From the NCBI GenBank assembly GCA_029339195.1, contig JAPTJF010000077.1, forward strand, positions 62,001 through 126,000: a DNA stretch of 64,000 nt, given 5' to 3'. Below are positions 34,999-44,862 of this stretch, piece by piece. Under the pieces are notes generated by a model. That model had not been told where the DNA came from and made no database searches. It was given only the letters and a program-made list of their open reading frames with translations. Origin of the DNA: Micractinium sp. NFX-FRZ. Lineage: Eukaryota; Chlorophyta; Trebouxiophyceae; Chlorellales; Chlorellaceae. The position numbers and the translations under genes are program-made. Position 1 is the stretch's first letter. Each line of letters begins with the position of its first letter.

Positions 34999-37269
34999 AT
35001 GGCGGCCCGCATCGACCTGGGCGCCCTGCAGCGCCAGCTGGACGCCTTCCAGTCGCGCTTCACCGCCTGGGCACAGCGCACCGTCGGCGCCGCCGAGCAC
35101 CTGCGCGACGGCCACCTGGCCCGCCTGCGCGAGTTCCAGGGTGCGGCGTGGGCTGGGCTGGCATGCTGACAGGCAGCGGCAGACTGCCTGCTGCCTGGTA
35201 GCTTTGTCTTGCGTGCTGGCATCAAGTGCAGGTGAATGCGTGCAATTTTCACGCCCTCCCCGCCACAATGCCACGCCCGCCTGCCGCGCAGCGGCCATTC
35301 GCGGCCTGGAGCAGCAGCGCGCGGTGCTGGAACAGCGGGCCGCAGAAGTGCAGCAGAGTGAGCACGCCTGCTGTGTCCCGCAAACGCCCCGCTGTGCCTG
35401 CCTGCTGCCCAAGTCGCCTTGCGCGAGCCTGCTTGCTTCCCGCCCATGCCGCCGCTCCCGCTGCGCCACGCTCTTGCCCTGCCACATGGGTGCTCCCGCC
35501 TTCTGCTCCCACCTTCACATGGCTGCCCCCACCTCCCCCCCCCCCCGCATTCCACTTGGCTTCCCCCACCTGTTGCTCCCACCTCTGCCCCAGGGCTGGC
35601 CAGCGAGAGCGGTGAGGTGGCAGCGCTGCAGCAGGAGCTGGCGGCAATCCAAGAGGAGCAGGGGCGGCTGCCTGCGCTGGTGGCTGAGCTGGCAGAGGCG
35701 CTCGAGGCGGAGGCCGCGGCCTTCGCGCGGCAGGAGGCGGGTGCGTGGGTGGTGCGTAGGTGGCCTGCCTCGCTGAGGGGAGGCAGAAGGGGACGCATGA
35801 TGCGGGTGGCTGGCCCAGCAAGCGCTCCTCTCAAGGTGTTGGTACAGCCCTGCCTCTCATGCACCCAGAGTGCCTCAAGGAAGACAGGCTGGGGCCGAGC
35901 TGCACCATGCGCCGCGGTGCCCCACCGTGCCGACCTGCCCTTGCACCACCCACCTGCCCGCCTCCCCCTGCAGCCCTGTCCAACCAGGAGTCGCTGAAGG
36001 AGCGCAAGCTGGGGGCGCTGCACCAGGCGCTGGGGTGGTACCGCACCCGCCTGGGGCTGGAGTTCCAGCACGGGGAGGAGGATGGGGACCAGCTGCGGGT
36101 GGTGTTCACGCAGGTGCGTGCAGCCTGCACTTGTTGCATGTCGGCAGGGCTGGTGGGTATTGGGTGCTGTGTCGGCACAGGGAGGACGGGGACCATCCGT
36201 GGTTGATGTGCATGCAGGGGTCGTAGCCACTTGCATGTTGCGTGTGCTTCAGACTACGCAGAGGTTGTGGGGATGCACGTAGGCAGCGGGGCCGATACGT
36301 GGATGATGGGCAGTGAGTGAGTTGCAGCATGGGGTGGTGTATGGACAGGTGGGCAGGCAGCGGCTGGTTGGGCAGCAGCGCACGCCGGGACTGCCCGCGC
36401 GGTATCGGTGGAGTAGTGGCTCGTTGTGCATCTTCGTAAGGAGGGTTCCAGCGGGCGGCCAGCTGCTCTCTTTGCGTTTGCAGCAGGGTTGGGCTGTGCT
36501 GGTCTGGGTGCCTGCCTGCCTCCCACGGTACCCTGGCCCTCCCCCACCCGAAGCTGGCACTGCAGCTGCAGGGAGGCTAGGTTTGCTTACTGGCAACGCA
36601 GGGGATGCAGAGGGCATGAACCGCTGAGGCAGCGGTACCCAGTGGGGCTGCAGCGGGGAGAGGAGGGCAGGCGGTGGCGGCACACATCAGCGGTCAGTGT
36701 TGCTTTTCTGATCCACCTGCCCTACCTCCTTACTGGTTGGCAGGTGGACCCCCAGGATCATGCCCGCCCCTTCCAATTCTCTGTGCGAGTCTCTGGAGAC
36801 AACAGCTACGCAGGTGGGGGAGATGGCGGGACAGCGTGGGCCAGCTGGGGCCCTCGTTGCGTGGTTGCCATGAAGCACAGCCGCACTGCAGCACAGCCTG
36901 GCAAATCTGAGGAGCGATGCACGCACACCTAAGGTGCCTGCACCGGAGCCGGCATGTTGCGGCCCCTGATTGGGTGTGTTGCTTGACCCCCTGCTTGTCC
37001 CTCCGCCGCACGTGCTTTGCCTCCTGCGGCTACAGCCGTTGCACTTGCTGGCTAACTGGCGCGCCTGCCCCTGCCCCTGTGCAGTGCAATCCTGCGAGCC
37101 AGCAGTGGCGGGCATGCCACAGCTGCTGACGCAGCTCAACTCAGGCGGCAGCTTCTCTCAGTTTGTGCGCTGCATGCGGCAGGAGTTCCAGACGGCAGTT
37201 CGGGCAGAGCTGGAGGCAGGGCAGCAGCAGGGGCTGCCGCTGGCAGCGCCGCCTGTGGCGGCATGCTGA
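34999..37269 (+). CDS. SPC25: Kinetochore protein Spc25 (Ndc80 complex)
   Basis: Spc25 pairs with Spc24 to anchor the Ndc80 complex to the inner kinetochore. Seven exons join exactly in phase: 34999-35140, 35292-35357, 35594-35740, 35974-36113, 36744-36813 and 37085-37269, with six blocks totalling 249 residues; the length matches the family. The first half is coiled coil (LQRQLDAFQSRFTAWAQRTV; VAALQQELAAIQEEQGRLPA). The C-terminal globular RWD-like domain reads YRTRLGLEF, QLRVVFTQVDPQDHARPFQF, VRVSGDNSYAVQSCEPAV and FSQFVRCMRQEFQ. These match the Spc25 signature (LGL-phi, F-T-x-I/V-D-P, P-F-x-F). ATG 34999 begins the coiled coil; the in-frame ATG at 34882 would add a Pro-rich, non-conserved leader. 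Confidence 0.9.
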
Positions 37270-37918
37270 GGGCATGCCTGGCGGTGGCGGAGCCACGGGC
37301 GCCGGGGCCTGCTTGCGGCCTCAAATGTACTTTTAGATACAGTGATTTGCTCCCTCTCGCTATACTCTCGCATTTGACTCCCACCTGACTGATTGCTCCC
37401 TGTACTGACGGACTGAATGCACACAGCTTTTGGACATGTAACGGCACCCTGCAAGACAGCATACTTGTGGCCATCGTACCGCGCATGTTTGGCAGAGGCC
37501 GGGGCTTGGCGATGAGCCGCTGCAGGGCAGCTCGCAGCAATTGTGAATGTGGATCTGACAATATATTTGCTCAAACCCAATAGGATGTCCAGTTGGCGAC
37601 AGAGCCTCTGTCAAGGCTGCCCGCCCGACCCGCTGTGCACGCCGCCGCCGCCACTGCTGACCTGGGCCGCATTAGGCGCCTACCGGCTCCCCGTGGCGGA
37701 ATGCATCGACTGAATCGTTTGGTGCTAGCGGTAGTGTCACCTTCAGGCAGCAGGCGCTGGCAGATCGAGAGCAGGTTGCTGCAAAAGAGCGCGGCAGGAC
37801 CGCGTGGGGCACGGTTGACGGACGCTCCCGCAACTCCTCGGTCGCATGCACGCCTAGGGAAGACAGGGGCCCAGCAGTAGAGCAGCGGAGCCAGGCGCAT
37901 CTCGTCGGCAGGGCCTGT
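37270..37918. other. SPC25 3' region and glycosyltransferase promoter
   Basis: This spacer separates two plus-strand genes. The first part is AT-richer and contains TGTAA at 37437-37441. The second part should hold the promoter of the glycosyltransferase gene. No ORF is supported. Confidence 0.45.
37437..37441 (+). terminator. TGTAA poly(A) signal, SPC25
   Basis: TGTAA lies 168 nt past the SPC25 stop codon, in a locally AT-rich stretch. Confidence 0.5.
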
Positions 37919-40900
37919 ATGGCGCAGGCACACGGCAGCCGTGCAGCCCTGGCGCTGCTGCTTCTATCACTGGCGGCGAGTGCGGCGGCTTCCAGGTGCG
38001 CCGCAGCACGTGAACCGGTCCTGCAGCCGACATGCCAGGAGCATGGGGCTGAGTGGTTCCCAACCACCTGTGCTGGAGGCTAGCAGGGTGCTGGGGCGTG
38101 CAATGCATGGCGATACGCTGTTGCGTGTCGGAGATTCAGCAGGCGGCAGGGGCGCACCAACAGCAACGCTGCCGCCAGGGCGCCGCCTGCTACCGCCCCC
38201 TTGCGTGCCGCCACTGGGACGCTCTGTCCGTCGCTGCGCTGCAGCCGCATGCCTTACTGTTGCTACTCGCGTTGGCGCGGCCCCACTGTACCCACTGTGC
38301 TGCTCTTGCCGCGTCCCCATCTCGCCGCTCTGCACCGCCGCTCTGCCGCTGCGCACCGCTGCCTCTCTCACTGCCCCACCCACCCTTTCCTTCCCCTTCC
38401 TTTCGCTTGTTCCTCTCCCAGGGTGTGGATCTACACATTGGTGAACACCGACTACGACGGCAGCAAGCTGCTGCCCCACTTCTTCAACTATTACCACGCC
38501 CACGGAATCACTTGGCGCCGCTTCCTGGTGCTGCTGCACCACACGCCTGGGGCCTACTCGCGGCGGGGGCTGGAGGATGCCATGGGCATCTGCTCAGGCT
38601 ACGCCGTGGAGTGCCGCGTGTGGGAGGGGCGCTATTCCAGCGAGGAGCACATGGCCAAGCAGCTGGAGATGCTGCAAGAGTATGTGGCCGACCCCACCGA
38701 CTGGATCGTGCCCGCTGACGTGGACGAGTTCCAGTGGTGGGGCGGCAAGTTCATCAAGTGAGTCCATCCTTTCCTGCTAAGCTCTTGATTTGTGGAAGAA
38801 AGGGAGGGAGTGGTAGTGGGGCGAGCTCTCCTGGTGGGGCGGCAAGTTCATCAAGTGAGTGCGCCAACTGTGTTGTTGTTTGTGCGGAGCAGGGAAGCAG
38901 TGGTGGTGGTGGTGGTGGGCGATTGGTCAAGTCCATCAAGTGAGTGGCGTGTTGCTGTGTGTAATTGTTGAGGGGTAGGAAGGCAGTGGAGGTGGGTGAG
39001 TTGTAGTGGTGGGGCGGCGAGGTTACAAAGTGACTCCACCTTTTTTGCTGGGTTCATGTTCGCGGAGAGTAGGGACGGAGTCGGGGAAGTGTGGGTGAGC
39101 TTGCCACCATGGGGCGGCATGTTCATCAAGTGTGTCACATGTGTGGTGATGCCTGCTGTTGGTGAGGTGAGGTGGGGAGGGCTGGCGGTTAAGGTGGGTT
39201 GAGGCAAGGTGGTGGTGGGAAGCAGGGCAGGGTGCGCGCGGTGTGACTGGGCAGGTGAGCTGGCTCACAAGGAGCAGCAGTTGGCGGGCGCACGGGTAGG
39301 CAGGCAATGTGCATGCGCTTGCTGGGCCGAAGCTGCCTCTCCTTGTGGCGCGCTGCCAGCAGAAACTGGCATGCGGGCCTTTTTATTCAGCACATGCGCC
39401 AGGAGCAACGTCCGTGTTTCTGGGAGACCGGGCTGCTGCGTGCCGTGCACTATTTGGCCTCCATGCCGGCTCCACCCGCCGGGGCGCTCGCCCGCTCCTT
39501 AGCCCACAACACCGGCCCCACGCTCCCGTCCACCAGCCCAGCAGCCCCAGCCGCTGCCAGCTACGTGCGTGCACGCCTGCCGCCTGCCACCCGCACCCAC
39601 ACACTGGCCGCCCACCTCACACTTGCAGGGACGCGATAGAGGACGTCACCCAGAAGAGCGACCCCTGGGCCACCTTTGTGCGCGGCCGCCTGATTGACCG
39701 TGTGGCGGAGGACGGCACGCTGGCGCCGGTGGCGCAGCCCATGGGCGACACCCAGGCGCGGGTGCAGCCCATCTTCCAGCAGTTCCCTCTGCAGTGCAAC
39801 GTCACGCGCAAGCTGTACAAGGGGTGGGACACCAAAATCGTGGCCTACCGGGTGAGCGCTTGGAGGACCCCCCTGGTGCCGCTGCGGCGAGGCCAGGGCT
39901 GGGGAGGCTTCAACCTGCCTGCATACGTTGTTTGGTGTTTTGGTGTTTTACTAAGGGTTTTTTTTATATTGTTTTGGTGTTTTAGCTCACGCTCTGCAGA
40001 AGTTGGGACATCTCTGCACCTCTGTCCCACCCCGCCGCCCTCTCTTGCCTGTCTGCCGCCGCTCCCACCCCACCCCGCCCCCTTCCTCCTCCACCCCTCT
40101 TCTCCTGCCCCCGCAGGCGCACTTCCGCACCACCCGCACCGCGCAGCACATCATTTCGGCGGACGACGCCAGGGCGTACTACGGCCCCTGCGACCCGCCC
40201 CCCGCCAAGTGCGCCCGCCCCCGCGGCTTCAACCTGGAAGCAGACTACTTCAACATCACACCCTACCACCGCTTCCCGGACTTCTACCGCTACAAAGGTG
40301 CGGCGGGGGTGGTGGGGCTGAGCGTTGGGCGGGGTCAGGTTGGGCGAGCTGTGTGCGCTGCGGGCAGGCTGGTGTTTTGCTTGGTCAGTATCAGCGGAGG
40401 TGCTCCGCGTCCCAGGATGCCTGCGGCCAGCCACCCCCAGCTCTGTGCCCCCGCCCCCCCGTCATGTCCTCTCTGTGACACACCCCTCGCACCCCTCGCA
40501 CCCCACATGTTGGCCCCCCCTGCAGCCTTCCCACCTGGCCGCCTCCATGGCCCATCTCACTACCCCCCGACTGCCGCCCTCCCCCTTCCCCTCACACACC
40601 CTCATCAGCAGACACGCCAAAGGGCCCTTCTACCCTAAACATGCCCAAGGACCTTCATACAATGAATCATACACCTACACCCTAATTGCCCCCCCCCGCA
40701 GACTCGCCCGATGAGAAGCGGCCGCCGGGGCTGGGCCTGTGGATGTCTCTGGAGGCGGAGGAGGTAATCCCCATCCACCACTTCAAGTGGCACGCGGGGC
40801 TGCTGGCAAACATGAAGGACCGGCTGGAGTGGTACAGGTGGGTGCTGGCTGGCTGGCTGCTGCTGCCTTGCTTCCTCCTTAAACTTGCGTTGTGTTGTAG

Positions 40901-41853
40901 AAAAAGATTCGGTGCGCACGCGTCCTGGCCGTCATGAGGAACACAGGCTGGAGCGGTACAGGTGGTACAGGGTCTCAAGGGGGTGGGGGCATTTGATGGG
41001 TGTGCCGCTCACCAGGCACGAGGCAATGAACAGGGGGTGCATGCCATCTAAGGTGTGGCACGTACCTGATGGCTCTGTCCAGCCCCTGGTTGTGGTGCCA
41101 CCTGCCGCACCCTTCCTCTTTGTACGGCGGCAGCTGCATGATCAAGGCGCGCACCCGGCAGCCTGTGTGCCCCGCCAACCACCCTGCAACCGCACCACCG
41201 CACAGCCCCGCCCACCCCGCTCTGCCCTGCCTCTCCTCCCGCCCCTGCGCAGCGGCAACTGCAAGATGGGTGTGAACGAGGGTGCGTGCACGCCGCGGCT
41301 GGCGCACTGGAAGGAGAGCGCACTGACGGTGGCGGCGCTGGAGGGCGGGCAGCCGCTGGATTTGAAGGGCATGGAGTGTGTGAAGCCTGCAAAGGATGTC
41401 GACATCAACACCACATTTGCGGGTGAGGGGGCGGCGGGTGGGGCAACCGTGTTGTGTTTTATGGAGGGTGCCCAAGCGGCTCTGTGTGGCCAGTTGGTTG
41501 GCTGCCGGAGATGAGGGGGAGGGTGGCGTCGGTGTGTTGGTGAGGGTGGCCACGTGGCTTTGTGCGGCAAAGCGTTGCCGGGGTGGCGGGATTGGAGGGG
41601 CCAGGATGGAGTGGTGCACCCAGACCCACCACTGCTCTAGGCATCGGCGCCGTCAAACTGCGCTGCCCGGCTTCTCTCCCGACTTCTCTTCCCCGCCTGA
41701 CCTGCCTCTCGGCTCCGCCCCGCCCTGCCGTTGCCTGCAGGCGCTGCCTGGGAGTGGATGGAGGACTGGCTAGATGTGAAGGAGGGGCAGAGCGGCGGGC
41801 AGATGCCCAAGCAGTACCGCCAGGGGCAGTTCAAGCAGGACGCCACCTCGTGA
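37919..41853 (+). CDS. Secretory-pathway glycosyltransferase (GT2/GT92-like)
   Basis: Seven exons join exactly in phase: 37919-37995, 38422-38757, 39629-39851, 40117-40297, 40702-40837, 41253-41422 and 41741-41853, giving 411 residues. A signal peptide (MAQAHGSRAALALLLLSLAA SAAA) leads straight into the catalytic fold: VWIYTLVNTDYDGSKLLPHF, FNYYHAHGITWRRFLVLLHH and DWIVPADVDEFQWWGGKFIK. DVDEF is the metal-binding DxD-type motif of GT-A enzymes of the Glyco_tranf_2_4/GT92 kind. Downstream Cys residues (ARAYYGPCDPPPAKCARPRG; GNCKMGVNEGACTP) suggest lumenal disulfides, and NVT, NIT and NTT are N-glycosylation sites. No membrane anchor besides the signal is seen. Donor and acceptor sugars are unknown. 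The third intron (38758-39628) is full of copies of the exon-2 end. Confidence 0.82.
38731..39140. repeat. Five-copy array of exon end plus donor
   Basis: The exon end ggtggggcggcaagttcatc|aagtgagt (real copy 38734-38763) recurs at 38831-38861, 38911-38946, 39004-39036 and 39108-39140. The period is about 85-105 bp. The intron sequence between copies (a gtgcggagcagggaagcagt-like block) is shared too. The whole donor region has therefore been amplified in tandem inside the intron. Confidence 0.92.
40804..40962. repeat. Duplicated exon end plus donor in glycosyltransferase
   Basis: The exon end cggctggagtggtacag (40821-40837) recurs as aggctggagcggtacag at 40945-40961. The flank also matches (ctggcaaacatgaaggacc against ctggccgtcatgaggaaca). 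Both are followed by gtgg. Confidence 0.8.
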
Positions 41854-42449
41854 GGCCCTGGCTAGTGCTGCCCAGGGCCGCATCTTTTTAAAACTTTTGT
41901 TTTGTAGCGCAGGCGGCGCGACTGGCTGCCAAGTACATCCTGATCCTGAATGATGTGTTCGGCAGCCGAGCGGCGCCGTTGCCCTCCAGCTGCCTCCGCT
42001 GCACACTCTCCACTTACTGTGCCCGTCCGTCCACGTGTCCCCATTCTTGCCCATTCTTCCGACCACCTGACCGCCCGCCCGCCGGAGAGGCAGTTGCTTT
42101 TTCCTCCGCGCTCTGCTGGCTGCCTGACCCGCTCCTGCTCCGCCACCCCCCTGCCCCGCCCCTAACCTGCCTGCGCACTGACCCGATTGCTTGAACCCTA
42201 CAATGGCACTTCCTCTGTGCCCAACTGATTGTGACTGCCCCTCACTGTAAACTTTCGAACAGAAAACTACTTTCTGGCGCAGACGTTTGGTGACAGCCAC
42301 ACCCGCACGGGCGGGTGACATGGCGGGGCTGTCCATATCAACTTGATGCTGCCAGCTTTCGACGTTGCTGCCCGTCATTTACCGCTGTAACTCTCCCGGC
42401 GATCGTTGGGTTGGACCCGAGGCTCAGGAGTGCTCAGGAGGTTCGCAAA
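41854..42449. other. Spacer between two plus-strand genes
   Basis: This stretch holds the glycosyltransferase 3' UTR with TGTAA at 42246-42250, then the promoter/5' UTR of the coiled-coil gene. An in-frame upstream ATG at 42315 exists but starts a poorly structured leader. Confidence 0.45.
42246..42250 (+). terminator. TGTAA poly(A) signal, glycosyltransferase gene
   Basis: TGTAA lies about 390 nt past the stop, just before an AT-rich stretch. Confidence 0.4.
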
Positions 42450-44571
42450 ATGGAACAGCAGCGCCCGGCCACATCTGGGGACCTGAAAGCACGCATATTG
42501 GAGCTTGAAGACGAGGTCGGTGGGGGGCTGGATTTGTACTGTGCCCCGACAAGGTTGCCCGCGTCTCAAGCATTCACCGCGCTGCAGGGTTGTATGGACG
42601 CTGCCCAGCAAGCAGCACCGTCTGGGTTTGTCGGTCGCGTATCAGGCCGAGCCAGATGCCACGAGAGTTGAGCCCCTAGTCGCCGCCGCCGCCGCGGTGC
42701 CGCCGCCGCCCGCCCGCTGCCCACCTCCCAGCCCGCCTCTCAAACACGCTCCTACCGATGTGCACCTGCCTGCCTTTCCCAGGTTCTGCGCCTGCAGCGC
42801 AAGCTGGGGGAGCTCCATGTGGGTGAACTCAACTCGCTGCAGCGCGCCTACACCTCACTCTGCCAGCATGTGGCGGCGCTCGAGGAGGAAGCCAGGGGGA
42901 TGATGGCACAACTGGCAGCATTCGAGACGGAGGTGGTCCCTCCCGAGCTGGTTGCCAAGGAGGTGGGTGATCTTGGGGGTGGACTGTTGCACGATGATGC
43001 AAGGCACCCGAGAAGGGTGGACCCAGGGGTGGTGCCGGGGCGGTGGATAGTAAAGAGGGGCCGGGCGGGCGAGCGGCAGCTTCGACGTTGGGAGAGGAAG
43101 CGAGATGGGGCGGCAACTCTCCCATGCTGCCCGCGTCATTACTCACCGCCCAGCGCTGCCACCCACACTGCAACACAATAGCTGCCCTGGTATCTGTCGC
43201 CCAGCGGTGCCGACCCCCATGGCCCCCGCCTTGGCTTCACATGTCAAGTCTCACCCCACCCTGCCCCACCCCCTCTGCCGTGCAGCTGGGCGTGGCGGCT
43301 GCTGTGACCTTTGGTCTGGCCCTGGTCGACTCGACTGTCCGGTCGCTGCCCATCAAGCAGTCGGCGGCGCTGGGCAAGGGGATGTGGCTGCTGGGGGGCG
43401 CCTACATGCTGCTGCGCCTCACCGGTGGCGCGCTGGCACACATGGCGGGTGAGTTCGCCTCCGTGTTTTCCCGCCTTCACACTTTCTTCCTTCTTCCTTC
43501 TTCCTTCTTCCTTCTTCCTTCTTCCTTCTATTTTCCTGTATGTCGGAAGTCTTGCTGGGCCAAGAGCGCTCCATGCCCTGCCGCCCATGCCACACGGTCA
43601 AGGTGGTGGGCGAGGGCCACCAGCGTGCTTTGCTGTGCTGCGCTGCGCTGGGAGCGCGACATGCCCTGCCGCCCCGTGCTACCCTGGGATAATGCCCCGA
43701 TGCTGAGTCTCATGGGTTGCTCGTTCTACCCTCCTCTGCTCTGATCCGCTCACCTGCGCCGCAGGCATGTTTGGGCGGAACGCGCGTCGCAAGCGGCGGC
43801 TGATGGAGCAGCTGTCTGTTGTGGAGGTGGGTGCACCTTCATGCTGGTTTCAGAAGACCCGGTCCTGCTGACTTATAGTAGCGGGTCACAACCAGCGCGT
43901 CGGCGGGCAGACGAGTGGGTTGAGGTTGAGCAGCAACCCTTAAATGCTCTCTCTAGCATCTGCCTCTGCAGTATCTGCCTCTGCAGCATCTGCCTCTGCA
44001 GCATAGCCTCGTACAAGCCGTTGCTGCACACCGTCTTCTGCTGCCTGCCAGCCTGCCTGCCGGTTCCCCTCCGTCCCTTTCCTCACCTGCCCCCATTCCC
44101 CTACCCGCTCCACCCCCTCCCTTCCTGCCTCCCGTTCAGGACCGAATCGCCATAATGTCAGCACTGCAGGAGTGGGCAGAGAAGCAGGGCGCCCCGGCAG
44201 GCGCGGAGGGCGAGCGTGAGGGCGGCCAGGCGGGCGCTGAGGCGGCGCTCGCGGTGCCGCCGCCCCGCCATGTGAGCCCCGCCAGCTCAGCAAGCAGCCC
44301 AGCAGTCTCCACTGGGAGCAGCGCAGAGCTAGTTGAGATGCCCCAGGCAGAGGAGCTTGAGGCAGCCGAGGCGGGGGAAGCAGGGCCGGGCGGGCGCCAG
44401 GTGGCGGCGGCCAGCCAGGCGGCGGCGGGGCCCAGCGGCGCCAGCAGCAGAGGCCCGCCTGGCAGCAGCGGCAGGAGGTTGGGCGAGGCCCCGGCACGGG
44501 CAGCGGGCGCTGGTGGCGACCCAGGGCTGCTAGGGTTGAGGGCTTATGTGCAGCTGGGGCAGAAGAAGTGA
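42450..44571 (+). CDS. Unrecognised 300-aa coiled-coil/membrane protein
   Basis: Five exons join exactly in phase: 42450-42515, 42783-42962, 43286-43448, 43765-43826 and 44140-44571, giving 300 residues. Order of parts: a coiled coil (LKARILELEDE VLRLQRKLG; LQRAYTSLCQHVAALEEEAR); a hydrophobic region with two possible TM segments (LGVAAAVTFGLALV and MWLLGGAYMLLRLTGGALA); a basic patch (NARRKRRLMEQLSV); then a low-complexity Ala/Gly/Ser/Glu-rich tail ending GLRAYVQLGQKK. There is no signal peptide. The layout (N-terminal coiled coil, short membrane hairpin) would suit an organelle-membrane anchor, but no family was recognised. ATG 42450 has a good context and starts the heptads. Confidence 0.72.
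43484..43531. repeat. (CTTCCTT)n microsatellite
   Basis: Tandem 7-bp units of CTTCCTT type lie in the third intron of the coiled-coil gene. Confidence 0.9.
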
Positions 44572-44832
44572 TGGGCAGTGCTGCCGGCATGGCTGCCAGT
44601 TTGATGCTGCTTGTTTCGCCCTTTGGATGGTTGACGCAATGCTGGTGTACCCCTCCTCTTGGTGCTCACATCCGCTTGCCAGCCTGGTGCGTAACATTCA
44701 CACTAGCAATCATCTGCGTGCTCCTATGTTTCTGTACAGCCTTGGGCATCGCTTTGCACAGGCACACTTGCTTTCATCTATTCGCTGCTTCAATGTGCTG
44801 GCTCACCCGGCCTGAGCGCTTTTAACTGCTCT

Positions 44833-44837
44833 TGTAA
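44833..44837 (+). terminator. TGTAA poly(A) signal, coiled-coil gene
   Basis: TGTAA lies about 262 nt past the stop and only 26 bp from the convergent BRO1-gene stop, so the two 3' ends are nearly abutting. Confidence 0.5.
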
Positions 44838-44862
44838 CTAAACTAGCAGCACCACATGTGAG

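Noticed and set aside
34788..36236. 482-aa minus-strand ORF
   Set aside because: It is antisense to the SPC25 exons, which have exact phase matches and a clear family signature on the plus strand.
42315..42449. Upstream in-frame ATG extension of the coiled-coil protein
   Set aside because: The added 45 residues are Cys/Arg-rich without structure, while ATG 42450 has a better context and starts the coiled coil.
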